NCBI GenBank assembly: GCA_020055645.1
Contig: CM034546.1
Coordinates: 43,834,001-43,898,000 of the forward strand
Source: Tomocerus qinae
Taxonomy: Eukaryota > Arthropoda > Collembola > Entomobryomorpha > Tomoceridae
DNA length: 64,000 bases
Reading direction: 5' to 3'
This document shows positions 12,182 to 25,397 of this stretch, in pieces (positions within the stretch are counted from its first letter, which is position 1; each line of letters opens with the position of its first letter). The notes under the pieces are model-generated. The model saw only the letters and a program-made list of their open reading frames with translations, was not told the DNA's origin and did not search any database. The translations under genes and the position numbers were made by a program.

Positions 12182-15100
12182 TTAATACATGAACGTTGAA
12201 CTTGACACCAGGGAATTTCTAAAGACTTCTTCAAAGGTTACAGGCCCATCTGAAATACCATTATTATTATTATCTGATTAGCAATTAAATTAGATTATTC
12301 CTTAAATCAATTAAACGAAACCCATTAAAAACCATAGAAAACAAATTTGTTAATTTTGATAAAAATGTCAGCGATTGATATGGTAATTCGTTAGATGAAT
12401 AAAAATAAATGATGTAACAGTTAATGCTATAGTATTACTCATTTGAAACCAATCCTCGTTTCCGACATCTTTCCGGGCAGATTCAATGGCCTTTCTAACA
12501 GCAAATAATACAACCACGCCTAAGTTTGTCGGTGGTTCTCCCGAAGCTGCCAAAAATGAAATTTTAACAAATTAATCTGTATTATATTGCGTATTTTGTA
12601 AAAAAAATTATATATAATTACGCAAATGGATATATTCACTGTATATTGATATTATTGGTAAACCTATTTATAATAATTCAATTTATTACATAGCAAGTTT
12701 ATTAGTAGTAATAGACGATTACATGTATTAAAGAAAATACAGCTGACCTTTGGTTTGTAAAACGCCTTCAGTGTTGACAGAACCAGAAAGGAGGGCCACT
12801 CTAAAATCCTCTGGGATGTCTTTGGTTTCCGGTGGTTTATAACTCTTTACCATGTGGATAAAAATAATTTTTAAATGTTGATATTCAAAGTTTAAAATAA
12901 ATATTGTGAAAAACTAGGCAGATTTTTAAAACAATTATTAAAATTTAGTCAAGCAGGCAGGTAGAACTATATTATTATTAGTACATAAATATGTAAACAA
13001 TGAAAATGGAAATTACCCAGGTATTATAAGTCAACAGTTGTCCATTATTTTCGTCAAAAATAATTTCTTCAGTTGTCCACATGCCAGCGCCAAACACGTA
13101 TCCTCCCTCAACTGTCACATAATTTAGTTCCCAGCAAATAATTTGTTAAGAAATAAAAACCTAAATCGAGAATTCGTTAGTTAAAATGATGTTAACCTTG
13201 TCCAATGTCAACTAAAGGGTTCAAACTACGACCAACATCTTGCAAAATATCAACTCGTGTTTGCTGTGCAATCAACAAAAAATGTTAATTACGAACCTTG
13301 TACATCTAAGTTGTAATTTGTAAATTCTAATAATCAAATAATCACGCTGTTGTATCTGCTATTTTCACCTTGTACTCTCCAGTAAGAATGTCAACTTCGA
13401 CTTCGGTGATTACTACTTGATACGCTACATAATTTCTCCCTTTATGATCTGTTGGGTCGCCAAACCTGCAAGATATTTTATTATAGTGCAACAAACTAAA
13501 ATGTTAATGGCCAAATTTTCAGTAGAATTTTATAGTATAATAGTCATAAATAATTTAATTTACATAAACGATGCAGACAAATCCACCTTTGAATGAAATG
13601 CTATTTCTACCAGCTGTTGAAAAGAAGTATTTACTGGCAATTCAGCCTTTAAAGGTGCCAGTCTCTCCACCAAAATTTTACAAGCACGCATTGCCGCCTG
13701 AATTCATCAATGTACAAATAAAGCCATAAATAAATGCTACACCTTGAAAAGTACAAATTCAATTAAAATGCTTTACATAAGAATTCAATTCGCTAGAAAT
13801 GGACAATGCAGATCTTCCTGCATTATTTCCTGTCAGGTTGGTATTCGGTTTGACGGTTACTTTCTCCAATGGCACATCCAAATACGTTGCTACAGTTTGA
13901 GCAACCTGAAATGAATAAATGGTAGTTGATAGAAATGATTTTAACAAATTTACAACTAATTTGACGACTGTTAAGTAAAGAAAAGTAAGTAGGTACTTTA
14001 ATGTTAACGCCAGTGCCAAATTCGATTCCTGAATGGCTAACTGCAACACTTCCATCCTGATGGTAAATCGTTACATAAGCAACGTAGGTATTTAAACCGT
14101 AGTCTACAATATTTGCAGATGTACTAATTGCTAATCCACGCTTTTTCCAACTATTTTCCTAAAATAAAAAGCAGATATAAAAAGCAATGAATAATTCAGT
14201 AAATAATTAAAACACAATTTAACTTTCAAACTTAATACTCTGTTGAATTTCTCTGTGGCTATTTTCCTTAGTTCGTAATTTCCTGTAATTTTTATTTGTT
14301 CAACCATTCGGGGCATTAAATTCTCTTCGATAAAAGTATCACCATTGAAGAGGCGATCTCCAACCTTCAAATAATTTACAGCTCTCACATCAAAGGGGTC
14401 CATTTTAAGCACAAATGCAATGTGTTCCATTATGTATTCACTAAAGGCTGTTCCATTTAACCCTCCTGAATACCAAACATTAATGTGTAATAAAACCTTT
14501 AAAAATACACATTTTATCCGTAGTTTTATTATTGCTACCACAAAATACTAATTATTAAAAATAAAACAATATTGAACTAACCTGGCGCCCTTGTATAAGT
14601 ATTTGAAGGAGTGTTGGTCAGCAAATACCCTCCTTTAACTTCCCAGTCACTTGCAGCGTACAAGTTTTGAAAGTAGGGCAATTTTGCTGCAGCATACGCT
14701 TCGTTTTTTGTCCATCCAGAATCCGACAGCAAAAAGGCTTTCAGTTTAACTATTTTCCCCGTTTCAGAAAATTTTACCTATTTATACAATCAAAATTTGT
14801 TTTAAAATTTTCCTTATCATATTGTGCTTAAATTCTATTCCTTTGTTTTCCAGTTTATTAATCCGTGTTAATAAAATGAAGTTTTCCTATGGATCTCACA
14901 TTATATCGACAAACGAAGGGTTCTCGCTTCCCAATCATCCTCATGTTTGTTTCTAGGTCCATGATTACTCTCACTGGACGATTGGTGACGAAAGCAGCGA
15001 CGGCACAAGCACTCGCTATAGGAGTAGCTTTCGTAATCTTGGACCCAAATGCACCTCCAACTCGTTTTACTTTAATATTTAAACTGAAACAAGTAAATGT

Positions 15101-18100
15101 TATTTCAGTTAACGTTAGACTTTGACATATTAGATATTAAAAAATTGAAACGCCACATTATATAATCAATAAAGTCGCTGATTGGTATTAACATGCAGCA
15201 AAAATATTGGTCCTATTGCAAAACTAATGGCAATTACCACTAAAAGTATTACAAATTATGTAATGCTTTTCGAAATTCGAATTTAATACATTATTAATTA
15301 AATAAAAACGAACTAATTGTCCTGGACGCCCAAAGCAGCAGCGACTGTTCCTTGTACATGATCCATCCATTGAGTAGCACTGAAGATATCCATGGAGTCC
15401 TCCTTGGGAATACAAAGACAACTCTGTGTCTCCAGGGAGTAGTGAAACTGGGACCCTTGTTCGTGCTCCCCAGAAATCTCACGCGTTCCCATCTCAAAAG
15501 TCGCCACAGGAGTTTTATACGTTTTCATTACATGCTCCTCGAAAGTTCCCTCCCTTTCTACTTTCCTCAAAGAGTCTCTAGCTTTTACAATCGGTTTCTG
15601 TACATTCTTGTACGTGACTTTGACTTTCTTTGCGGCTCTGTACGCCAGTTGTCTCGACGTCGCCAAAATTAACCCAATTGGTTGACCCGCTGCTTCCACT
15701 TTGTCAAAAACAAAAATCTACAGTGGAAGATATAACTGCATTATTAAAAATTATATTTCAACGAACAACTTCATAGTAAAAATCGTAATCCGAAAAATCA
15801 TTGTGCTACTACTACAACAGTAACTACTGAAAAATGGTATATAATACTAATAATCTCAATCTCAAATCAATACCAATCTCAAAAATAAAAACTAGTACTT
15901 TATAATTGATTACAACTTAATATGTACTAAATTAAAATGACTCACAGGTTCCTTATCAGTAACAGCTTGTGTACCAAAAGCCATGTTATTATTATCTCCA
16001 GGAATATCTTTCGCTACAATAAAGCGGACAACGCCATCCATTTTCTAGAATCAATCATTTGATTAAAATAGCTTGTTAAACAATTAAGTATTTTGTTATT
16101 AATTATAGTACAGGTATTGCAAACCAATGCTGCAGAAGCATCGACCGATTCCAATTGAGAATTTGCAACGGTAGCTAAAACAAAGGCCCCGAATAATTCA
16201 CAATCGATGAGAGGAGTATCGTCAATAAATTCCCCCTCTCCTAAAATAGCACAAATGCAAACATTTCATGGTGAAAATAACTTAAAGGGTTTTCAATCGA
16301 CTTTTAACTCTAACCAGAGCTTAGTATTTCTGCATCTTGTCGTTTTGCAGATTTATATAAAGGTGTAGGGCCAATTTCATCTTCGTACATTTGCTTTCCT
16401 TTATTAGATTTTATGGTAATACTTGTACTTCCTGATTTAACTTTCCCTCTTACTACGTTTCCAAGAATCCCTAATATTGTCTGAAAACATTTTAATATTT
16501 TTTAGAATTTTGGCATTTTTAAACATTCTGTAAAACTTGATATTAAATTGCTGAAAATGAAATTAAAATCATTTTGATTATGAAGTTAGGTTATATAACT
16601 TAGGAATCAAAATGCTTTTTAACACAGATATATTAATCGATGGCACAAAATTTTGCTGTCATAGGCCATGAGGTAATAAAAGATGTGAAAACAAACTCCT
16701 TACTCCAAGTTCCGAGTCCATTTCCAAACAATTAAGTTAATATTATTATTATGCTAATAAAAAGGGATGCTAGGATTTTGAAGGACTTGCCTTGTACAAA
16801 AGTGATTTCGTTAACGATTTCCTGTAGAATGGTGAGGGTTCACCTTGTTTGCTATTTGGATTGACTTCTCTGTCAAGTTGTTTCATTGCTCCCAGTAGTA
16901 CCATTTCATCCGAAAGGGATTTGTTTAACAAAAACATTTCTGTTGACCATGCATGAACCTTTAGAAAAGTGATTTCTTTATGAAATAAATAAATGCTCCA
17001 TATAATAATAATTAAAAAACCAAACGTACAAGTTAAAGTTGCAGAAAATGCTTATTTAGAACAAAATAGTATTAACTGAAACAGAAAGTGTTAATTATAT
17101 TTCATACATAAAATATCATAAAGGAAAACTTACGAAGTTGGGATGAACACCTCCAAAAACAATCCGTGGTTTCTCAACTACTTTAAAGTTTTGTTGTTTG
17201 TCCACTTTCATAAGAATTCCTGCATTCAAGATGGCTTTACAATTTTGATAACGACGTGAAATCTAAACAAATGGACACTTATATGTTAATATAGACGGTA
17301 CTTTTAGGAAATATTTACGTATTTAAAGCAATGCAGTTGTATGTATGTTACTTTGAACGCCCGAAAGAAGTAATTTTTCAGTCGGGGTAGATTGAGACGA
17401 ATTAGCAACTTTCCTGTCATGTCCATATTGAAAAATTGCAACAAGGTAAACGTGTCCATAGTTTGCTCGGACTTTGCTGTAATATATAATAATATATATT
17501 AAATTTGTATTCGGCAATTAATTTACATTTTATTAATTTCTTCATTATCATTATGAAAAATGAAACAGTAAGACAAAAATGGTAACAATGAGTTATCTTT
17601 AAAACATGAAGCGTACCTGCAAACAAAATATCTATTTGTTACTTATTAATACTTACACTTATACAGTGTACGCTTTCTTCAAACATTTTTAAGTTTGTTG
17701 AATTAGGTTATTGCACTTAAACAAAATCTACCAAATTTTATAGTTATTACCAATTGTAACCGTTGCGCCAACAGCTTCCATGCAAACGAAAACATCCGAA
17801 ACATACTCCTTATATTTGTTTTTCATCAGCAATTCTTCACCAACTGTTGCTACCTGTAGAAACAGACATATAGTAAATCATTTATAGTATTGGGGAAAGA
17901 TATCTAAAATATTTAAAACCTAAACTTTTTGGAAATGGTTATTCCTTGACATTTTTAAACAGATATATTGCACCAATTTTTGTATTTTTAGCTGAGATAT
18001 TTTCTACAATATTATAAGTACTTACATTTCTAACTGGAACATTTGCGTCTCGTACCAAAATTTTAACAATTTCTCCCGCATATTCATAACCTTCTGTAGC

Positions 18101-20106
18101 CGATATCCTTTTGAGTATGGAAATGGTACTGGCCAGCGTGACAGTACTGCCAATAAAAACTCCATTTTGAGTTGGGTTTACCGAATATTTTCCCAATTCT
18201 TGCACTGAAGTGACATCCAGGTAATTTTTCACCGGATCTTCTTTAAATGCCCCTGAAATGTCATTGTCATCTCAAAATTTCAGACAGACGACACCTCAGC
18301 TAACATTAAACCTCCATGATGTCTATCGTTTACTCAAATTGTTTATATGGCATGGCATAAATGAAATAATGTAAAGCAAATAAATAAAATAAGAACTACT
18401 AAAAAGTAATTCTAATCTTCGTGCAAATCTTCATTCATAAAATGCCAATAAGAATCAAAATGGTTTATTATGTTAACAAAAATCTTGTTACCTTGTTCAT
18501 TAATTCCAGTTATAACTCGATATGGTCTTCCTTCAGCCATAAATGATTTCAGCACACAAAATGCAGACTCCAGATTTTCCACTTTTATCCATTTTTGGGT
18601 GTTGCGGAAATCTAATTCAATTGTGGGAGGTGAAGTGGAACAAGTTTTTGTATTTAATTGAGAAGTGTCCTGTTGCTTAAGTCCTGGGCAGCCCTCGCAT
18701 GGATTCTGTGTACAAACAGGGACCATAAAGAGATAATTTACTTAAGAATACCAATTTCCTTTAGTATAGAAATCGTCAGCCAAATTGTCGATTGCTAAAC
18801 TTAATGCTATCGAAATTATCAAGGAGTTGTTTCTCAAATGAACTCTTTAGCGACTAGTAGTTAAAAATAAGTATAAAAAATCTTAGCAAATGTCAACCCA
18901 TATATATTTAACTGTTATATTTCCATTTGCACCATGAGTTATTAAGTAACACTGAGTGAAATGAATATTGAAACAACAAGAAACGCAAGGAAGTGAGTAA
19001 AATAATTTGCTAGTCCTCTCTTGTTGTAACGGCAAAATATGTAAACAAGGAAAATATATGTAACCATTTTGGCGACTGTTTGAGAAGAGCCAAGCGATTT
19101 GAAGGAATCAAGTATTGACCGATATCCAGTGCAGCGACAGACATTTCCGTCTAAAATATCTTCAATATTTGCCACAGATTTGGACTCTTGCAAGCTAAAC
19201 ACAGATTTATAGACTGTAATTACACATTTACAAGTAAATATGGCTTTGTATGTAACTACCGTTTCATATGGTTGATAAAATTTTCAATTTACCTGTACAT
19301 GCTCATGACCATTCCAGGTGTACAAAATCCACATTGTATTGCATTACAATCCACCAAACTTTTTTCAATTGGATGATACCCTCGCTTTTTATCACCCAAA
19401 TACTCAACGGTTCTAATTTCCCATCCATCGCAATTGAACAGTGGAATTGTACACTGACAACAATTAAATAGTATTTGAAAAAATCAAAAAATCTCATCAG
19501 TAAGATAGTATTTGCATGGATATTTGGATGACTTTGATTAGATTGTAAAAAACCTATTAGACCTTTATCGGCCATTGCAATATCATTAAAGACAACAAGA
19601 ATTGACGTGGCTTGTCCTATTTTAAAATAACATATTTGAGTAAAATTACCGAAGGTACGGCTTTGGCAGTAGGATTTCCACTCAATTGGTCCTTCTCATA
19701 TACAGTGACAACACAAGCGCCACATCCTCCTTCCCGACACATAATCTTTGTACCCTTTAATTTCGCATCTTCACGAATGAAGTCTACAAGTTTTGAGTCC
19801 GCGTTCCATTTGTCCTTCTCTGAAACTAAAATCGAATTCCTTATGCTTTAGAACCTTTTTAAATCTGATAACTATTTTTATAAAGTTGTAAAGGCTAAAC
19901 TTGTAGAGAGTGGAAACAAATGTGATAATCTGCTTTTGATGTATGTTATTGTTATTACCTGTATATTCTTTTTCGTTGATAAGAAACTTGACGTCGTGTC
20001 TGGATTAACAGAGTAATAATTTTAAAGAAAACTCTATAATGTGATTACCTGTTGAAATATATTAATTGCCATTATATACCCACCTGGTTGTCGTTGCTTC
20101 GGTCAT
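12182..20106 (-). CDS. Aldehyde oxidase, copy B (27 exons, 1281 aa)
   Basis: Homodimeric molybdo-flavoenzyme expected to oxidise aldehydes to acids in the cytosol. Exons: 20106-20084, 19999-19959, 19825-19650, 19453-19293, 19194-19065, 18705-18492, 18252-18026, 17853-17751, 17476-17352, 17262-17134, 16958-16791, 16480-16315, 16240-16125, 16044-15946, 15717-15314, 15083-14900, 14777-14582, 14465-14239, 14158-13997, 13905-13777, 13697-13564, 13465-13369, 13263-13197, 13111-13017, 12844-12748, 12546-12439, 12249-12182. They total 3846 nt, an exact reading frame. Seen: first 2Fe-2S ligands C51, C56, C59, C81; second C121, C124, C153, C155; FAD-domain GVFIGSTVTLAS; molybdopterin segment RVGGAFGSK; catalytic Glu 1227 in ASGEPP. 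The xanthine dehydrogenase Glu after GGFGGK is replaced by Ile 777, which favours aldehyde oxidase. Exon 11 has a GC splice donor. Length matches the family (about 1270-1340 aa). Confidence 0.93.
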
Positions 20107-21531
20107 TTTTAATTAGGATTTTAAATTTTACTGACTAATTTCTCTGAATGAGAATGCCTTCGTGAGGTAATAATTGTTTACGTGGATTTCACTTAATATT
20201 ATATTATTATTCTTCGAGAGAAATCCATTCAGCCTTAACAATGCACTCTATAACTATAATTTTTATAATGTTTCAATCAAATTATCTAAAAAATCTTAGT
20301 TTCATTTATAGCAGGCGATAACTACTTCACCATGCGAAAAATGATTGATAATTAAAGATTCAAAGGTTGTGATTGAGAACATTAATGACAATATTATCAG
20401 AACTAACTTTGTCGTAATGTCTACTGATACAAATAATATGCAACGAATGTCTAAGGTACATTAGCATATGAAAATCAAATTGCGTATCTGTAAAGGTTTC
20501 TAGTGATTCTAATAACAACTGTATTTTTATTATGCTGAAAGCAGGAAATTAAGGAATTTCCTATTTTGTCGGTCCAGACAGTAGAGGAGGTTATGAAAGT
20601 GCACTCTGATTGTGGTTTTCTGTTGTAAGTTCAAATGATCCTAAGCTACAAATAGACTCGGAATAGTTAAATGGAAAATATTATGTTACAACAAGATATA
20701 GTAAATCAACATTGATTCATAATTTAAAATTGTTTCCTATACTTCCGCCTGCATATTTGTAACGTTGTAGTAGGACAACATATACTCAATAATATCACGT
20801 CATGAATATATTTATAATCAACTGGTAGACCATCAAACGTATGCGACTCAATTTTGCTAGGCCAACATAATCATGTCTATTATATCTGACTTGGCGTCAT
20901 TGATAGACAGAAAACGAATGGAGGGATTGTAAAGTAATATTCGAGTACAATTACATTTTGCAATTCATCTTCAATATAGTTATTGGGTTACTACAGTAAA
21001 CATTCACAGGAAAGATTTATTTATGGCTAAGACAGCATGTAATCATCATAAGCAACACTCAATGGCATGATAAGTGAAGTGACTTTCGACAATTTTTTTA
21101 TTTTTTATAAATGACATCCTTAAAATTTTGCATAAATAGCTCAAATCATAAAATTTCCATTGCTAGAGGCTCCCTTTAAATTTTGTGAGGTTTATTTTGG
21201 CAGTTCTGGGAGAACAGTTTAGTGTTTAATGACTTAAATGAATATGAATGATTCTAGTTCTTTTACTAATAAATTATATGAATTAAACGCAGTGGATTTT
21301 AGTATTAAGGAATGAGCTGATAACATATGCATCGTATTTAATCTACTTATTTACCTAAATTGAGTTGGCCATAGATGTAAGCGTACTTATACCTTACAAT
21401 TTTCAAACCCAGTGGATTACAATTACAACGAAAATGACTTTCAAATTTACGTACATCTTATAATAACGTAGTACACCATTTATTTGTACAAATAGGCTTT
21501 TAATTACAATTATTTTTATAATTTAATCAAA
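20107..21531. other. Upstream region of aldehyde oxidase copy B
   Basis: AT-rich, no open frame with support. It should hold the promoter of copy B on the minus strand. No repeat was recognised. Confidence 0.4.
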
Positions 21532-22569
21532 GGATACCTTTTTACGGGGCTTTCAAAGTAATTCTTTGGGCAGTAAATAAATGTTTTGGGGCAGTTTTTT
21601 TAATTGGCAGTAACCGGTATTGCTAGAGGGCCTTAAAACAAATGCATTAGGCAGTAGAACCCATGCAAATGGCAGTAATACAAAATTGTATTTTACATAG
21701 TATTTTTGTAGAATAGATTTACATGTCTACCTAAATCTTACAACTTGGAAGCTTAAGAATATTGTTAGTGGGTATTCCGATAATGCATTTAGCTAAAGGT
21801 AACGAACTTATTGGAATGTACCTGCTTTACATAAGATTGTCTTATCATGTGTGTCTTATCTTGTTTGAGTCTGAATGCTGCTGTTTTATATTTCTACCTC
21901 AGTTTGAAAGCAATACTGAAACTATAAAGACTGACTAACAAGTCAGAGAATGGCTTCCCAACTTACATATTATTTAGTGATTCCGACACTGACTCAGAAC
22001 GTGAAAATACTAACTTAAATAAAAAGAAAATTGACTGGAATCTTTTAAAAACGTATAATACAGAAGAAGACGCATTGTTCGAAATTGAAAGTGATTGGTC
22101 AATTCGTTATAAAAATATTAACTAAGGGGGAAGTGGAGAACATTTGAAGATTTTTTGTCATCAGAAACTTCAATGTGGCACGTTATGTTCTCACCCGACA
22201 ATTACAAAAATTCCTTATGCACATGTCCCATATTCCAGAAGAATTATATATGTAACCATATTATTGGCATTGCCAACATGCGTAAAGAGCTCACAATTCC
22301 TCCCTCTGCTAAGAAAGTACCCATTGCAGGGAAACGAAAACGAGGACGAACGAATAATCATGCTTGATTTTCTTTTTGAATTTACTTTTGACTGAATATT
22401 AGAAATAAATAACATTTTTGTGTTACTGCCAATAATATTATTTTTACTGCCTATCGCATTTGTTTCTTACTGCTCCGAAAAATTAAAAAAACTGCCGATA
22501 AAAAACTGCCTAAAAGAATTGTTTTTACTGCCCAAGGAATTATTTTGAAAGCCCCATAAAAATTTATCC
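21532..22569 (+). mobile_element. Mutator-like element remnant with SWIM finger
   Basis: 1038 bp with inverted ends (GGATACCTTTTTACGGGGC at the left, GGATAAATTTTTATGGGGC as complement of the right) and a perfect 10-bp flanking duplication TTTAATCAAA (21522-21531, 22570-22579). At 22155-22367 a frame carries a SWIM zinc finger, C-T-C then C-N-H in CTCPIFQKNYICNH, followed by a basic tail. MULE transposases usually carry a SWIM finger after the catalytic core. The core is missing, so the copy is internally deleted. Subterminal ggcagt repeats fill both ends. Confidence 0.8.
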
Positions 22570-22880
22570 TTTAATCAAACAATCAAACAACTACCTACTA
22601 TCTACATCAATATGCATTATAATAAAATTACCTAGACCAAATACCTACTTAGTATTGCAATGCAATATTTAAAGTCCTAATTTTCCATACAGTTCCTAAA
22701 AAACAAGGAAACACACGAAAATCAAAAGTGTCGCTTATGATGAAATAGTCTTTGTCACTTATGACAAAATGGCTCCAAGTCATTTTTAAAAGTGGCGCTT
22801 TTAAGAAAATGGTGACATGGCCCTTAACTTTCGACTTATAAAAGAAATACATCCCACATGTAGCTACATAGACAAGTCAT

Positions 22881-23018
22881 ATCGTCTGCTTAATATTACA
22901 ACGTAACAAGACATTTTATCATGGCTGCTACAAAGTAACAAACCACATCACCGTGGTTTGTTACATTGTCGCAGGCATTGTGAAATGGCTTGTTACGTTG
23001 TAATATTAAGCAGACGAT
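22881..23018. mobile_element. Foldback MITE, family ATCGTCTGCTTAA, copy 1
   Basis: 138 bp, nearly palindromic: starts ATCGTCTGCTTAATATTAC and ends with its complement. The arms contain repeated catggctgctacaaagtaacaa motifs in both orientations. Non-coding. Confidence 0.75.
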
Positions 23019-23077
23019 AAGTCATTTATAAGTTTTCATTATGCAATAAATAAAAATCACATTGAATTGGTCATAAA

Positions 23078-23221
23078 TCCAATTCGGTCCAATAAAGTCC
23101 AATTCGGTCCAATAAAGTCCAATTCGGTCCAATTCAGTCCCATTCGGTCCAATAAAGTCCAATTCTGTCCAATAAAGTCCAATTCGGTCCAATAAAGTCC
23201 AATTCGGTCCAATCGTCCAAT
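23078..23221. repeat. 20-bp tandem repeat, unit about aattcggtccaataaagtcc
   Basis: About seven units in tandem, some shortened to 10-11 bp (aattcggtcc). Small satellite, no coding. Confidence 0.85.
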
Positions 23222-23414
23222 ATTATTTGTTTCGGTATTATTTTGTCCAGTTTCAGAATTCTATAGTAAAATAATACATAAACAAAATAAGATGATTGCA
23301 TTCTAAAAATAAGTTATACCTACCGTTTCATATTTTTAGGTAGAGGCTCGCTCTTTGAAAATGTATATTAAAAATAGCGTTGGTTATTCATAAAATATTC
23401 TTACCAGGAATGAT

Positions 23415-23590
23415 ATCGTCTGCTTAACATTACAAGGTAACAAGCCATTTTATCATGGCTGCTACAAAGTAACAAGCCATTTTATATTGCTGCGACAAGG
23501 TAACAAACCACATCTCTTGATACAGTGGTTTGTTAACTTGTCTCAGCCATGATAAAATGGCTTGTTACCTTGTAATGTTAAGCAGACGAT
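23415..23590. mobile_element. Foldback MITE, family ATCGTCTGCTTAA, copy 2
   Basis: 176 bp, same ends as copy 1 (ATCGTCTGCTTAACATTAC and complement) with the same inner catggctgc/aacaagccatttta motifs in both directions. A third partial copy with only the right arm ends at 24117. Confidence 0.75.
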
Positions 23591-24030
23591 ATTACTGGGG
23601 CATTTTCTGCATCGTTGACAGTTAAAAATTGCATTGATACTCTGGGAATAGATTTGCTGTATCCTCTGTAACGACGTTTTCGCTGTCCTCTGGATTGATT
23701 TGGTTGGCGAACACATGGACCAATATTTTGGCTGTGTTGAATGATTCGATACTAAAATATGTTTTCAAATTGCGAGCGTAATTTTAAATTATAACTAGGA
23801 CGAAGCGGAGCCAATGACGACTTACAACGACGAGTGGGGATTGGGGAACTGACAGTCAGATGAAAATTTTGATGCTGCGCTCTTTGAAATGGCTGGAGAC
23901 GCCGACTTGGCCTTTCTTGCAGCCTTCCCGTTGCGTCTTCGTGGAGATGAGGAGGATTCTCGCACCCGAAACAGCTCTTTATATCTGAGAAACAATTAAA
24001 ACATGAATAAAATGATTTAAACTTATTTTG
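23591..24030. other. GC-richer segment, unrecognised
   Basis: Less AT-rich than its surroundings. The minus strand has a cysteine-rich open frame (23752-24147) that reads through the neighbouring MITE, so it cannot be one intact gene. It may be the inside of a larger transposon whose end is the MITE arm at 24030-24117. Identity unknown. Confidence 0.25.
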
Positions 24031-24117
24031 ACAACCACATTTCCTGATACAATGGTTTGTTACATTGTCGCAGCCATGATAAAATGGCTTGTTACGTTGT
24101 AATATTAAGCAGACGAT
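24030..24117. mobile_element. Foldback MITE, family ATCGTCTGCTTAA, partial copy 3
   Basis: Only the right arm is seen, ending gttgtaatattaagcagacg then at. Its version (acgttgtaatatt) matches copy 1 rather than copy 2. Confidence 0.6.
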
Positions 24118-24349
24118 CATTCGACAGTTCGATTCAAGGACTATCAACTGACATTTGATATTTCAACCCACAACTAAAATGACATCATTTCTTGGGAACC
24201 ACGTTTTTTTGAAATTATAAATTACAAGATCTGATTTTAGTCTAATGTTATTTTATAAAGGTCCCGTTTATATCGTATATCTATAGGCTATGATGTGTAA
24301 CCTTGGACAAAAATCTGTACTTGGGTTCCAGAGGACACAGCCATATACC

Positions 24350-25020
24350 ACTTAGGTCAAACTGCCACAATTCGTTCCAAATAGTGTCTTTTGTGATGAT
24401 GTGAGCCCTCGAATTTTGAAACCTAAAATAAATACTTGTCGTGTCCATATATTAATATCTAGATCACTATCTACTACCAAAACAAGAGGACGACACTCTA
24501 CGATCTTGTCATTACTACTTTGCAAATTGTATTGCAAATAAGAAGTAGACAGAATGGCCGCCTTAATGCTCTCAACATCGTCATTCTTAATGTCAGGATG
24601 TTCACAAAGTTGTTTACACTTGTCATTAAATATGGTCAAAGGATGGGCCAAAGTACCATTGTCAGCTTCAAAATTAGAATTTATTTGATTGAAAAATTGA
24701 GTGTTTTCGGACTATTATTCAATATGTCCAAAGAATTTTCCATGTCAGATGAACCAAAAGCTTTGAATTAATATAGGATTCTTTCGTCACTATATAGATA
24801 GTTTCACCCGCTGTCTCGGGTGAAACTTTCCTCTGCTACAACAGTTAGCTGCAGTAGCCTTGATCTGGAGCTGACGCTGAGGTAAATTATGTTGCATATA
24901 ATTTATTCAGCATTTTTGTAATTTATCAAGTCGTTTAAAAGTGTCGCTATCAACGCTCAACTTCCTTTGGTAGGACGCCTATCGTTCTTGGTTTGTCAAA
25001 GAACTCGAGTTTATTTACTG
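24350..25020 (-). pseudogene. Fragment of the large coiled-coil GTPase gene
   Basis: A minus-strand frame at 24440-24651 matches the segment after the GTPase domain in both full-length copies: HPLTIFNDKCKQLCEHPDI, then KAAILSTSYLQ and KIVECRPLVLVVDSDLD. Further right, broken stretches match DESF..L..., DTFKRL and the segment FFEKPxRIGILP. It starts inside the end of the GTPase domain and stops before the coiled coil, with several frame breaks. It is an isolated fragment about 10 kb from the nearest intact relative. Confidence 0.75.
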
Positions 25021-25397
25021 TCATACGTACGATACATACTTACTACTGTCATAACTGATATACCTATACACGGTATGGTATAAGTATATCACTCGACGCA
25101 CGTTGGCGTGCTCATTCGACCATTAAGGCGCAATTATATTCCCTATCTCTATTCCTTTATTGTCGATCTTCATTGTGTTTGATTTTTATATGATAGTAAC
25201 TGTATTGAAATACTATTAATAAAATTTTGTGCACTTTATTTTGTTCTACCGTCATCGGAAATATATACGGTAAGGGATTTTATAGTTATCACAGTAGTTT
25301 TAAAGAAGTATGGGGACTTTAAGGGAATTACTCGTTGGTAGGGTAACAAAAGTCAACATACGTCCTTAAGAGTTGTTTTGTTGCATACTATTTCTGG

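Noticed and set aside
294-20106. Calling the two tandem enzymes xanthine dehydrogenase
   Set aside because: The Glu typical of xanthine dehydrogenase after GGFGGK is Ile here, and the RAPG and MCREGGCGxC motifs look like insect aldehyde oxidases.
23078-23221. CRISPR-like array
   Set aside because: Head-to-tail satellite without unique spacers in a eukaryotic genome.
23752-24147. Cysteine-rich protein gene on the minus strand
   Set aside because: The frame runs through a MITE arm and has no recognisable complete domain.
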